Part shown: piece after piece, positions 1 to 7,611 of the stretch
How the letters are laid out: every line of letters starts with the position of its first letter
How positions within the stretch are numbered: position 1 is the first letter of the stretch
Assembly: GCF_003610255.1 (NCBI RefSeq)
Contig: NZ_RAPS01000001.1
Coordinates: 5,607,001-5,671,000, forward strand
Source: Streptomyces sp. TLI_171
Lineage (GTDB): Bacteria; Actinomycetota; Actinomycetes; Streptomycetales; Streptomycetaceae
Direction of reading: 5' to 3'
Length of the DNA: 64,000 bases
Notes under the pieces: model-generated
Told to the model about the DNA's origin: nothing
What the model saw: the letters and a program-made list of their open reading frames with translations, nothing else
The model's database searches: none
Program-made: the position numbers and the translations under genes

Positions 1-425
1 CCGCCCCGCACAAGTTCGAGGCCGGCACCCCGCCGATCGCCCAGGCCGTCGGCCTGGGCGCCGCCATCGACTACCTGTCGGCGATCGGCATGGACAAGGT
101 CGCCGCGCACGAGCACGCGATCACCGCGTACGCCATCGAGCGCCTCGCCGAGGTGCCCGACCTGCGGATCATCGGCCCGCGCACGGCCGTCGACCGCGGC
201 GCGGCGATCTCCTTCACGCTCGGCGACATCCACCCGCACGACGTGGGCCAGGTCCTCGACGAGCAGGGCATCGCGGTCCGGGTCGGCCACCACTGCGCAC
301 GGCCGGTCTGCCTCCGGTACGGAATTCCGGCGACCACCAGGGCGTCGTTCTACCTGTACTCGACGCCCGGCGAGGTGGACGCCCTGATCGACGGCCTCCA
401 CCACGTCCGCAACTTCTTCGGCTGA
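1..425 (+). CDS. sufS: Cysteine desulfurase SufS, C-terminal part (cut by window start)
   Basis: PLP-dependent cysteine desulfurase of the SUF system, which takes sulphur from cysteine for Fe-S cluster assembly. Only the last ~140 residues are present; the frame is already open at base 3 (APHKFEAGTPPIAQAVGLG), so the gene starts upstream of the window. The segment RVGHHCARP carries the catalytic cysteine in the loop typical of SufS (RxGHHCAxP), and the C-terminus RASFYLYST...EVDALIDGL is characteristic of class V desulfurases. It lies 9 bases ahead of sufU in the same orientation, the standard Gram-positive/actinobacterial order sufS-sufU. Sequence match to the family is clear. Confidence 0.95.
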   Translation, partial: APHKFEAGTPPIAQAVGLGAAIDYLSAIGMDKVAAHEHAITAYAIERLAEVPDLRIIGPRTAVDRGAAISFTLGDIHPHDVGQVLDEQGIAVRVGHHCARPVCLRYGIPATTRASFYLYSTPGEVDALIDGLHHVRNFFG

Positions 426-434
426 GGTGGCTCC

Positions 435-887
435 ATGAAGCTCGACTCCATGTACCAGGAGATCATCCTGGACCACTACCGCAACCCCCACGGCAAGGGG
501 CTGCGGGACGGCGACGCCGAGGTCCACCACGTCAACCCGACCTGCGGCGACGAGATCACCCTGCGGGTGAAGCTCGACGGCGCGGTGGTGGCCGACGTCT
601 CCTACGAGTCGCAGGGCTGCTCGATCAGCCAGGCCTCCGCCTCCGTGCTCAACGACCTGGTGGTCGGGAAGCCGGTCGGCGAGGCCCAGCAGATCCAGGA
701 GGCCTTCCTGGAACTGATGCAGAGCAAGGGCCAGTCCGAGGGCGACGAGGAGGTCCTGGAGGACGCCGTCGCCTTCGCCGGGGTCTCCAAGTACCCCGCC
801 CGGGTCAAGTGCGCCCTGCTCAGCTGGATGGCCTGGAAGGACGCCACCGCCAAGGCGCTCGGCGGCCAGCCCCCGATCACCGACTGA
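435..887 (+). CDS. sufU: Fe-S cluster assembly sulfur-transfer protein SufU
   Basis: Zinc-dependent sulphur acceptor that takes persulfide from SufS and passes it to the SufBCD scaffold; 150 aa, normal length. Visible hallmarks: N-terminal MYQEIILDHYRNPHGKG, first cysteine in NPTCGDEITL, second in YESQGCSISQASAS, and the last in ARVKCALLSWMAWKDA, together with Asp of the GD pair, which in SufU bind zinc. The gene follows sufS by 9 bases and precedes the sufT-like gene by 24 bases, so it is cotranscribed. Confidence 0.96.
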   Translation: MKLDSMYQEIILDHYRNPHGKGLRDGDAEVHHVNPTCGDEITLRVKLDGAVVADVSYESQGCSISQASASVLNDLVVGKPVGEAQQIQEAFLELMQSKGQSEGDEEVLEDAVAFAGVSKYPARVKCALLSWMAWKDATAKALGGQPPITD

Positions 888-911
888 CGCCCCGTTAGGA
901 CACTGAAACTC

Positions 912-1301
912 ATGAGCGAGAACGAGACCACCGAGGCCCCCGAGGCCGAGGCCGTCGCGGTCGAGAGCCCCGGCGCGTTCACCACCGCCGGGACGGTCTC
1001 CACCGAGGACCTCATGGAGGCCCTGATGGACGTCGTCGACCCCGAACTGGGCATCGACGTCGTCAACCTCGGCCTGATCTACGGTCTGCACATCGACGAG
1101 GACGACACCGCCACCGTCGACATGACCCTCACCTCCGCGGCCTGCCCCCTCACCGACGTCATCGAGGACCAGGCCCGCACCGCCACCGACGGCCTGGTCA
1201 AGGACCTCCGGATCAACTGGGTCTGGATGCCGCCGTGGGGCCCCGACAAGATCACCGACGAGGGCCGCGACCAGCTCCGCGCGCTCGGCTTCAACGTCTG
1301 A
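912..1301 (+). CDS. SufT-like / MIP18-family (DUF59) Fe-S assembly factor
   Basis: 129-aa protein of the metal-sulfur cluster biosynthetic (DUF59, PaaD/SufT) family, thought to help mature Fe-S proteins in the cytosol. After a short acidic N-terminus, the fold begins at EALMDVVDPELGIDVVNLGLIY, the family signature, followed by TLTSAACPLTDVIEDQ containing the conserved cysteine and WMPPWGPDKITDEGRDQLRALGF at the end. It closes the suf operon and is followed by a strong hairpin. The biochemical role of this small family is only partly established. Confidence 0.92.
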   Translation: MSENETTEAPEAEAVAVESPGAFTTAGTVSTEDLMEALMDVVDPELGIDVVNLGLIYGLHIDEDDTATVDMTLTSAACPLTDVIEDQARTATDGLVKDLRINWVWMPPWGPDKITDEGRDQLRALGFNV

Positions 1302-1318
1302 TCGACCCTCAGCACCCC

Positions 1319-1355
1319 GCAGGGGCGGGACCCGGACTCCGGGTCCCGCCCCTGC
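1319..1355. terminator. Perfect 17-bp stem terminator between suf operon and convergent MFS gene
   Basis: Arms GCAGGGGCGGGACCCGG and CCGGGTCCCGCCCCTGC are exact reverse complements around a 3-base loop. The hairpin sits 18 bases after the sufT-like stop and 17 bases after the end of the opposing MFS gene, so it can serve both. Confidence 0.9.
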
Positions 1356-1371
1356 GCGTTCCCCGGGCGCG

Positions 1372-2697
1372 TCAGCGCCGGCGGCGCAGGACGGCGACGG
1401 CCAGGGCGAGGGCCGCGGTGGCGGCGGTGAGGGCGAAGACGGTCACGGCGGGAAGCAGGCCGTAGGCGCGGGTGAGGGCGCCGACGGCGATGATCGGGGC
1501 GGAGGAGCCGAGGTAGACGATCACCCAGAGGGTGGAGAGTTCGCTGCCGCGGCGGGCCGGGTCGAGAGCGGCGACGGCGGTGGTGAACAGGGAGCGGAAG
1601 GCGATGCCCTGGGAGACGCCCGCCAGCACGCTGCCGACGAACAGCAGCGCGGGGGTGCCGGTGGCGGCGGCCGCGGTGAGCAGGCCGAGGCCGGCGGCCA
1701 GGCCGGTCAGGCCCGCGGCGACCACCGTCCGGTCGGAGGTCGGCGGGACGAGCAGCTGAGCGGCGGCCGAGGAGCCCAGCAGCAGGGCCGCGACGGCCGC
1801 GCCCGCCATCGGCGAGCGGGTGTGCAGCAGGGTGGACGAGAAGGCCGGGGCGAGCGACAGGTAGACGCCGAAGACCGCGTACGAGACGAAGCCGGCGCCG
1901 GCCGCGAGCAGGAACTCGCGGCGCCCGGAGCGCGGCAGCCGCAGCCGCTGCGGCCGCAGGTGGGCGGGCGTGGTGACGCGCGGCGGGGAGGCCGGGGGCC
2001 GGAACGGGCCGGGCATCCGCGGGTGCACCAGGGCGAGCGGCACGCAGAGCGCCAGCAGGGCGACGGCGTGCGGCAGGAACGGGGCGCGCAGCGGGTCCGG
2101 TCCACTGGCCAGCCAGGCGCCGACCAGCGGGCCGAGCGCGACGCCGCCGGCCGAGCAGGCGAGGGTCAGTTTGGCGGCCAGGGTGGGCCGGTCCGGCAGC
2201 AGGTCGCCGAGCGCGGCGCCCGCCGCGCCGGTGGACAGGCCGACCGCGACGCCCTGCACGGCCCGCCCGGCGGCCAGCTGCCAGAAGGAGCCGGCGGTGG
2301 CGAACACCGCCGCGCCGGCGGCGGCCAGGGCCACCGCGGGCAGGATCAGGGCGCGCCGGCCCAGGTGGTCCGACCAGTGGCCGACCGCGGCCAGCACCGG
2401 GACCAGGGCGAACACGTAGACCGTGAACAGGATCGTGGTGTCCAGCGGGGTGAGGCCGAGCCGCTGCTGGAGCACCGGGTAGATCGGCGTGGCCAGGTTG
2501 GCGCCGATCAGCAGGAGCAGCAGGGCCGCGGCCACCAGGCCGACCCGGATGCCGCGCAGCGCGTTCCAGCGGCTGATCGCGGAGAGCTGGAGCTGCTTGC
2601 GGGGGGCGAGTTCCAGTGGAAGCAGGGCCTCCGACAGTCGGCGACCGGCGTACTGAGCGGTGCTCAGGCCGGGGCCGGCGGGGGAGAGGTCCGCCAT
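1372..2697 (-). CDS. MFS transporter
   Basis: 441-aa multi-pass membrane protein with the layout of the major facilitator superfamily: hydrophobic segments from about residue 52 (VGLVAAALLLLLIGANLATPIYP) through paired six-helix halves, the loop-2/3 signature GHWSDHLGRRALILPAVAL, and a C-terminal RRRR tail. Probably a proton-driven exporter; the substrate cannot be read. The ATG at 2697 (MADLSPAGPGL) is chosen over a more upstream in-frame ATG because it has a GGAG 8-9 bases ahead and the extension is low-complexity. It is a single gene, convergent with the suf operon and divergent from the next gene. Confidence 0.85.
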   Translation of the reverse strand: MADLSPAGPGLSTAQYAGRRLSEALLPLELAPRKQLQLSAISRWNALRGIRVGLVAAALLLLLIGANLATPIYPVLQQRLGLTPLDTTILFTVYVFALVPVLAAVGHWSDHLGRRALILPAVALAAAGAAVFATAGSFWQLAAGRAVQGVAVGLSTGAAGAALGDLLPDRPTLAAKLTLACSAGGVALGPLVGAWLASGPDPLRAPFLPHAVALLALCVPLALVHPRMPGPFRPPASPPRVTTPAHLRPQRLRLPRSGRREFLLAAGAGFVSYAVFGVYLSLAPAFSSTLLHTRSPMAGAAVAALLLGSSAAAQLLVPPTSDRTVVAAGLTGLAAGLGLLTAAAATGTPALLFVGSVLAGVSQGIAFRSLFTTAVAALDPARRGSELSTLWVIVYLGSSAPIIAVGALTRAYGLLPAVTVFALTAATAALALAVAVLRRRR

Positions 2698-3082
2698 GGC
2701 AGGGGTCTCCTGGTGTGGCCGGGCGCCGCCGGACACGGCCAGGCCAGGGTGTGGCGGCATGGCGGCATGGCCCGATCGGCGCGGGTGTGCGCGTGGTACA
2801 TGGGGTTCGGGGGCATCGTCGCTCCCGGGGGCGCGCGCGGGGGTGTTGCGCGTCGCCCACCGAAGGATACGTGCCGCGGACACTCGTTCGGCCGCACGGC
2901 CCCACTCGTTCGGGGGGACGCCTCCGCAGCTCAGGCGTTCGGTGGTGGCGGCCGATACGCTGGGTTGACGGGCCGACACGCACCGGCCCGCGCCGCCGCG
3001 CCCACCGCGGGCTCCACCGTCCCCGGGTGGACCGCCCACCGGGCGGCGGTGCCCTCCAGCCGATTACGGGAGATCGCGCGCG
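2698..3082. other. Divergent intergenic region with an 11-bp direct repeat
   Basis: 385 bases between the divergent MFS gene and the 536-aa gene. No credible gene is seen in it. CACTCGTTCGG occurs twice, at 2881-2891 and 2903-2913, start-to-start 22 bp (two helical turns), which is the layout of a regulator-binding site. A GATACGCT element at about 2958-2965 could be a -10 region for the rightward gene. Function is inferred only. Confidence 0.4.
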
Positions 3083-4693
3083 ATGGCCGGACGTAGCCGT
3101 TTCACCCCTGACCAGCAGCCGTCCGACGCCGAGGGCCTGCTGCCCGCCGACTACGACCTCGCCGACCTGTACGGCGCGCAGTCCGGCGACGAGGACCCCG
3201 ACGACACGGCCGTGGTCATTCCGCCGATCGCCCTCCCGGAGGACCGCGAACTGGCCGAAGCGGCGCTGGCCGTCCCGCTGATCGCCCGGGTGGTCGCGCT
3301 GGCCCGCTGGATCGCCCCGCACCGCCCGGTCGACGAGCACGGCGACCTCGGCGAGGAGGACCGGGTGCAGGCCGCCCGGATGCTCGGCGCGCAGGACCCG
3401 GACGAGGACGACGTGGTCGAGGCGATGCGCGCCTGGGCGCTGGCCTGCGACCTCGACCTGGTGGAGACCGGCACCACCGATGACGGCAGCCACGTCGCCA
3501 TCCCCGGCCCCGACCTCGACGCGATCGAGGCCGGCGACCCGGCGGCCGTCCTCGGCCTCTGGTTCGAGGCCGCCGAGCTGGTCCGCGAGCTCGCCGCGGA
3601 GGCCGAGTCGGTCGACCCGGAGGTGGTCGAGGGCAGCGCGAGCGACGACGCCGACGGCCTGGCCGAGGTGGAGGACGCGCACGACCAGGCCGCCGAGATC
3701 CTCGACGAGGCGCTGCACGTCCTGTACGAGACCACCGCGTTCGCCGAGCCGGGCGCCGAGACGGTGCCGCTCGGCGTGCTCGCCGCCCTGCTGGTGGTCC
3801 CCGACGGGCAGGAGCCGGACGAGGAGATGCTCGGCGAGATCACCGACCTGATGGTGGTCCTCGACCCGATGCTCGCCGACCTCGCCGAACTCGGACTGGT
3901 CGAGCACCGCCCGATCGACCCCGAGCTGTTCGAGGAGGAGGACGGCGCCGGGCCCGCCGAGCCCGCCGAGCCGGTCGAGACCGACGGCCCGCTCAGCGAG
4001 GAGGACGCCGCCCGGTTCGGCACCGTCCGGCTCACCCCGCTCGGGCAGTACGCCGTCCGGGAGTGGCTGATGGCCGACGGCTACGACGCCCCGCTGATCG
4101 GCGACCTCGCCGACAGCGACGGCCCCGCCCTGCTGCGCGCACTCGCCGAGAACGGCCAGCTGTTCGCCGAGGCCGAGCTCAAGGCCTGGATCGCCGACCG
4201 GCCGCCGGTCGACGCCGCCCGCGAACTGCTCACCGGCGCGAAGGGCCGGGACGTCCAGTCGCCGGTCCGCCGCTACTGGTGCGTGGTCGCGCTGGGCGAG
4301 CTCGGCGAGGACGCCGCACCCGCCGTGCGCGAGGTGGTGGACGACGCCGAACTCGGCGGGCTGGCCCGCGAGTGGCTGCGCGCCCGCGGCGCGGACGTCG
4401 CCGCCGCGGAACGCGAGGTCGCGCTCTGGCGGATGATCGACTCGATGGCCGCCGTGCTGCTGATCAGCGCCGGCGAGGGCGGCCGGCTGCAGGCGCTGGT
4501 CGCCGACCTGCCGGTGACCGACAACCCCGCCAGCTACTTCGGCGAGGTCTGGCGGGTGCCGCACCCGATGACCGCCGAGGTGCTGGAGGTGGTCGGCGAA
4601 CTCCACCTCGACCGCAAGGTCGCCAAGGAGGCCCGCCGAGCGGCGGTCAAGGCCCGCTCCCTGCGCGCCCAGGGCGGCACCGCGGGAGCCTAG
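3083..4693 (+). CDS. Uncharacterised acidic cytosolic protein
   Basis: 536-aa protein with no signal peptide or membrane segment, very rich in Asp, Glu and Ala. The middle part, around residues 310-345 (RFGTVRLTPLGQYAVREWL), looks like a winged-helix-type segment, and the C-terminal 150 residues are helical and resemble HEAT-like repeats (ALGELGEDAAPAVREVVDDAELG). The ATG at 3083 has GGGAGA 12 bases ahead. It is transcribed alone. I do not recognise a family with a known role; the C-terminal basic stretch KVAKEARRAAVKARSLRAQ could contact nucleic acid. Confidence 0.8.
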   Translation: MAGRSRFTPDQQPSDAEGLLPADYDLADLYGAQSGDEDPDDTAVVIPPIALPEDRELAEAALAVPLIARVVALARWIAPHRPVDEHGDLGEEDRVQAARMLGAQDPDEDDVVEAMRAWALACDLDLVETGTTDDGSHVAIPGPDLDAIEAGDPAAVLGLWFEAAELVRELAAEAESVDPEVVEGSASDDADGLAEVEDAHDQAAEILDEALHVLYETTAFAEPGAETVPLGVLAALLVVPDGQEPDEEMLGEITDLMVVLDPMLADLAELGLVEHRPIDPELFEEEDGAGPAEPAEPVETDGPLSEEDAARFGTVRLTPLGQYAVREWLMADGYDAPLIGDLADSDGPALLRALAENGQLFAEAELKAWIADRPPVDAARELLTGAKGRDVQSPVRRYWCVVALGELGEDAAPAVREVVDDAELGGLAREWLRARGADVAAAEREVALWRMIDSMAAVLLISAGEGGRLQALVADLPVTDNPASYFGEVWRVPHPMTAEVLEVVGELHLDRKVAKEARRAAVKARSLRAQGGTAGA

Positions 4694-4798
4694 CGACCGG
4701 GAGTGCCGCTCCTGATGGATCGACAGGTTGCCTGGGCCGTAAGGTGGGACGGCGTCGGGCCCGCCCGGCGGGGACCTGTGGGTGGCTAGTGGCCGGGG

Positions 4799-5902
4799 GT
4801 GCGGCGAGGGATGAAGAGGCAGCGCACGAGCGGGCCGGTCGACATCGAGGCGGTGTACTCCGACCAGGAGGCGTACGGCCGGCAGTTGATGGCGGGCGCG
4901 GCCTTCCCGGTGTTCGGCTGGGTGCACGAGGCGGGCGGGGTGCTGGCCGAGTTCGAGGTCGGCAACGGCGGGCTCGAATCGGTGGAGATCCGGTCGGGGG
5001 ACTGGAGTTCCGCGCCGGGCCCGTACGTGACGGTCCGGACGTACCGGCCGGGTGCGGAGCAGCTGGTCCCGCTGCCGGACCTGGAGGACGCGGTCGAGGA
5101 CGAGCGCGACCGGGTCTACGAGCACATCGGCGTGGACGAGGGCGAAGTCCCGGGCCGGGTGCGGGCGTTGCGCGAATGGATCACCGTGGACGGCGAGCCG
5201 CGGGCGGTGCAGGTGCACGAGGACTCGCGGACCGCCGCCGGCCACGGCACGGTGTGGGCGGGCCGGCTGCGGGTGGACGGCGCGACGGTGACGGTGACCG
5301 GCCGCGGGGTGCCGCCGGGCGCGGTGGAGCTGCGCCGGATCGTGGACTTCGAGCAGTACATCCTGGGCCGGACGGCGCTGCTGCGGGAGCTCGCCGAGCG
5401 GCGGGCCGACCGGGCCGAGCCCGCGCCGGAGCCGGCCGAACTCGGGCTGCAGGCGCACCGCGAGCTGCTGGAGCAGGGCATCGCCCGGGCGCTCGCGGTG
5501 GAGGCGCAGCTGCGGGCCGGCCGGTCGGCGCGGCTGCCGCGGCGACTGCGCGGCGAGGACCAGCAGGTCCGCTGGGAGGCGGCGGTGCGGCAGCAGATGC
5601 GGCTGGCGTCGGAGTCCCGGGAGGAGGCGGACGAGGCGGTGACCTCGATGGTCAACCACCTGAGCCGGCTGGCGCACCACGTGGACTGGTTGAGCGGCAC
5701 CCCGGCGGGGGCGGCGGCGGTCGAGGAGGTCGTCCGGTTCACGGCGTTCGCCAGCGAGGTGCCGAGCCTGCCCGCGCAGCGGGCGTGGGAGCGGTTGTGG
5801 GCGGGCGGTACGCCGGAGGTGCCCTCCGGCACCGAGGACGCCTGGCTGACCGCCTGGGAGCTGTGGCGGGTCGAGCGTACCCAGCACCTGCCGCGCCGGT
5901 AA
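4799..5902 (+). CDS. Uncharacterised protein
   Basis: About 367 aa, soluble, without signal peptide. The first ~180 residues are beta-rich (FPVFGWVHEAGGVLAEFEV...), then come helical stretches with charged residues and an HLSRLAHHVDWLSG segment; the C-terminus is Trp-rich (AWLTAWELWRVERTQ). Start is uncertain: GTG at 4799 or ATG at 4811, neither with an ideal ribosome binding site. No family with a known function is recognised. It stands alone between an uncharacterised gene and phoX. Confidence 0.7.
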   Translation: MRRGMKRQRTSGPVDIEAVYSDQEAYGRQLMAGAAFPVFGWVHEAGGVLAEFEVGNGGLESVEIRSGDWSSAPGPYVTVRTYRPGAEQLVPLPDLEDAVEDERDRVYEHIGVDEGEVPGRVRALREWITVDGEPRAVQVHEDSRTAAGHGTVWAGRLRVDGATVTVTGRGVPPGAVELRRIVDFEQYILGRTALLRELAERRADRAEPAPEPAELGLQAHRELLEQGIARALAVEAQLRAGRSARLPRRLRGEDQQVRWEAAVRQQMRLASESREEADEAVTSMVNHLSRLAHHVDWLSGTPAGAAAVEEVVRFTAFASEVPSLPAQRAWERLWAGGTPEVPSGTEDAWLTAWELWRVERTQHLPRR

Positions 5903-5959
5903 AGGCCTGGTCATCGAAGTATTTATGGTTGGTAAATCGGCACGTTGACGCCGTGTCGG

Positions 5960-5981
5960 ATTCACGTCCGGTTCATGCGCG
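5960..5981 (+). promoter_or_regulatory. Candidate PHO box (PhoP operator) upstream of phoX
   Basis: Two adjacent 11-base direct repeats, ATTCACGTCCG and GTTCATGCGCG, match the Streptomyces PHO-box unit (GTTCACC plus four bases, repeated every 11 bp). The site is 54 bases before the phoX ATG, where a promoter would lie. Its match and the nature of the downstream gene support PhoR-PhoP control; only two units are clear. Confidence 0.6.
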
Positions 5982-6034
5982 GCCCGGACTCTGTCGGTCA
6001 CCGAAGCACACCCTCTCCTCCAGGAGTGACCGTC

Positions 6035-7528
6035 ATGTCGCTGTCCCGCCGGGACTTCGTGAACCGTTCCACCATGCTCGGGGCAGGCGTCCTGATCGCC
6101 GGCAGCGCCGAGGTGCTGGCCACCGCCCCCGGCGCGATCGCCGCCCCGGCCGGCGGCGACGCCGCCCTCGCCAACGGCGGGCACACCGCGGTCGGCTACG
6201 GCGAGCTGGTGGCCGACCCCGACGGCATCCTGGCGCTGCCCAAGGGCTTCTCGTACGAGATCATCACCCGCACCGGCAGCACCACGCTGGTCACCGGCGA
6301 GTCCACCCCCAGCAACCACGACGGCACCGCCGCGTTCGAGGGTCGCCACGGCGCGACCCTGCTGGTGAACAACCACGAGCTGGCCGGTCCGCGCGCGAAG
6401 TGGCCGCACCCCGTGCCGCTGCTGGACGGCTACGTCTACGACCCGGCCGCGGCCGGCGGCTGCACCGTCGTCGAGGTCTCCGGCCACGGCAACGGCCACA
6501 GCCACGGCGACGAGCACGGCAAGGGCCGCGGCCACGGCAAGCGCCAGGTCCGGGAGTGGGTCGGCATCGCCGGCACCGCGACCAACTGCGCCGGTGGCGC
6601 CACCCCGTGGGGCACCTGGCTGACCTGCGAGGAGACCGAGGACAAGGCCGGCACCAACGGCTTCACCAAGGACCACGGCTACGTCTTCGAGGTCGACCCG
6701 CACGACCAGGACGCCAACCGCGACCCGCAGCCGATCAAGGCCTTCGGCCGGTTCGCGCACGAGGCCGTCGTCATCGACGAGAAGCGCGGCCACGCCTTCC
6801 TCACCGAGGACGCCTCGAAGCCGAACGGCCTGCTCTACCGCTGGACCCCGCCGGCCGGCTTCCGGCACGGCAAGGGCAAGCTGCGCACCCTGGCCGCCGA
6901 CGCCGGCGTGCTGGAGGCCCTGAAGGCCTTCGACTCTCAGGGCAAGCTGGTCGACGACCTGTCCCGCGCCACCAAGCCGGGCACCACCTACGGCGCGGAC
7001 TGGGTCAAGGTCCAGGACCGCGACGCGCGCACCACCTCGATCCGCAAGCAGTTCAAGGACGGCGAGATCACCCGCGCCCGCAAGCTCGAGGGCATGTGGT
7101 GGGGCGACAACGGCATCTACTTCGTCTCCTCCTTCGCCCGCGAGGAGTCGCCGCTGCCGCACGACGGCCAGGTCTGGTTCTACAACCCGACCCGGCGCAC
7201 CCTGACCTTGAAGGTCATCCTCGGCGTCAACAACGAGATCTGGACCGACAAGGGCAACTTCGACGGCCCGGACAACATCACCGTCTCGCCCCACGGCGGC
7301 CTGATCATCGCCGAGGACGGCAACGGCCTGCAGCACCTGTTCGGCACCACCACCGACGGCCGGACCTACGCGCTGGCCCGCAACGACCTCAACAACGGCA
7401 CCGCGGAGGCGCCCGAGTTCAGCGAGTTCACCGGCGTGACGTTCTCGCACGACGGGCGGACGCTGTTCGCGAACATCCAGGAGCCGGGCATCATGCTGGC
7501 CATCACCGGCCCGTGGCACCGCATGTGA
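6035..7528 (+). CDS. phoX: PhoX family alkaline phosphatase (DUF839), Tat-exported
   Basis: 497-aa secreted phosphomonoesterase of the PhoX type, a calcium/iron enzyme releasing phosphate from organic esters outside the cell. The N-terminus MSLSRRDFVNRSTMLGAG is a twin-arginine signal (RR at residues 5-6) followed by a hydrophobic stretch and AIAAPA cleavage region. Family features follow: SNHDGTAAFEG, LLVNNHE, TATNCAGGATPWGTWLTCEE, NGLLYRWTPP, EGMWWGDNGIYFVSS and PDNITVSPHGGLIIAEDG. A His/Gly-rich insert (GHGNGHSHGDEHGKGRGHG) at residues ~150-170 is unusual and may bind metal. The ATG at 6035 has CAGGAG upstream. A PHO-box-like repeat lies in the promoter region, consistent with induction at low phosphate. 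Confidence 0.93.
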   Translation: MSLSRRDFVNRSTMLGAGVLIAGSAEVLATAPGAIAAPAGGDAALANGGHTAVGYGELVADPDGILALPKGFSYEIITRTGSTTLVTGESTPSNHDGTAAFEGRHGATLLVNNHELAGPRAKWPHPVPLLDGYVYDPAAAGGCTVVEVSGHGNGHSHGDEHGKGRGHGKRQVREWVGIAGTATNCAGGATPWGTWLTCEETEDKAGTNGFTKDHGYVFEVDPHDQDANRDPQPIKAFGRFAHEAVVIDEKRGHAFLTEDASKPNGLLYRWTPPAGFRHGKGKLRTLAADAGVLEALKAFDSQGKLVDDLSRATKPGTTYGADWVKVQDRDARTTSIRKQFKDGEITRARKLEGMWWGDNGIYFVSSFAREESPLPHDGQVWFYNPTRRTLTLKVILGVNNEIWTDKGNFDGPDNITVSPHGGLIIAEDGNGLQHLFGTTTDGRTYALARNDLNNGTAEAPEFSEFTGVTFSHDGRTLFANIQEPGIMLAITGPWHRM

Positions 7529-7539
7529 CGGACCGTCGG

Positions 7540-7580
7540 GATCCGCCCGGGGGAGGGTGCTGCTCTCCCCGGGGCGGATC
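7540..7580. terminator. Hairpin terminator between phoX and the PucR-type gene
   Basis: A ~16-bp stem (GATCCGCCCGGGGGAG paired with CTCCCCGGGGCGGATC, one mismatch) with a ~9-base loop lies between the two convergent genes and can stop both. Confidence 0.8.
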
Positions 7581-7611
7581 GTGCCGTTCCCGGGAACCGA
7601 GCCGGCGGTGA

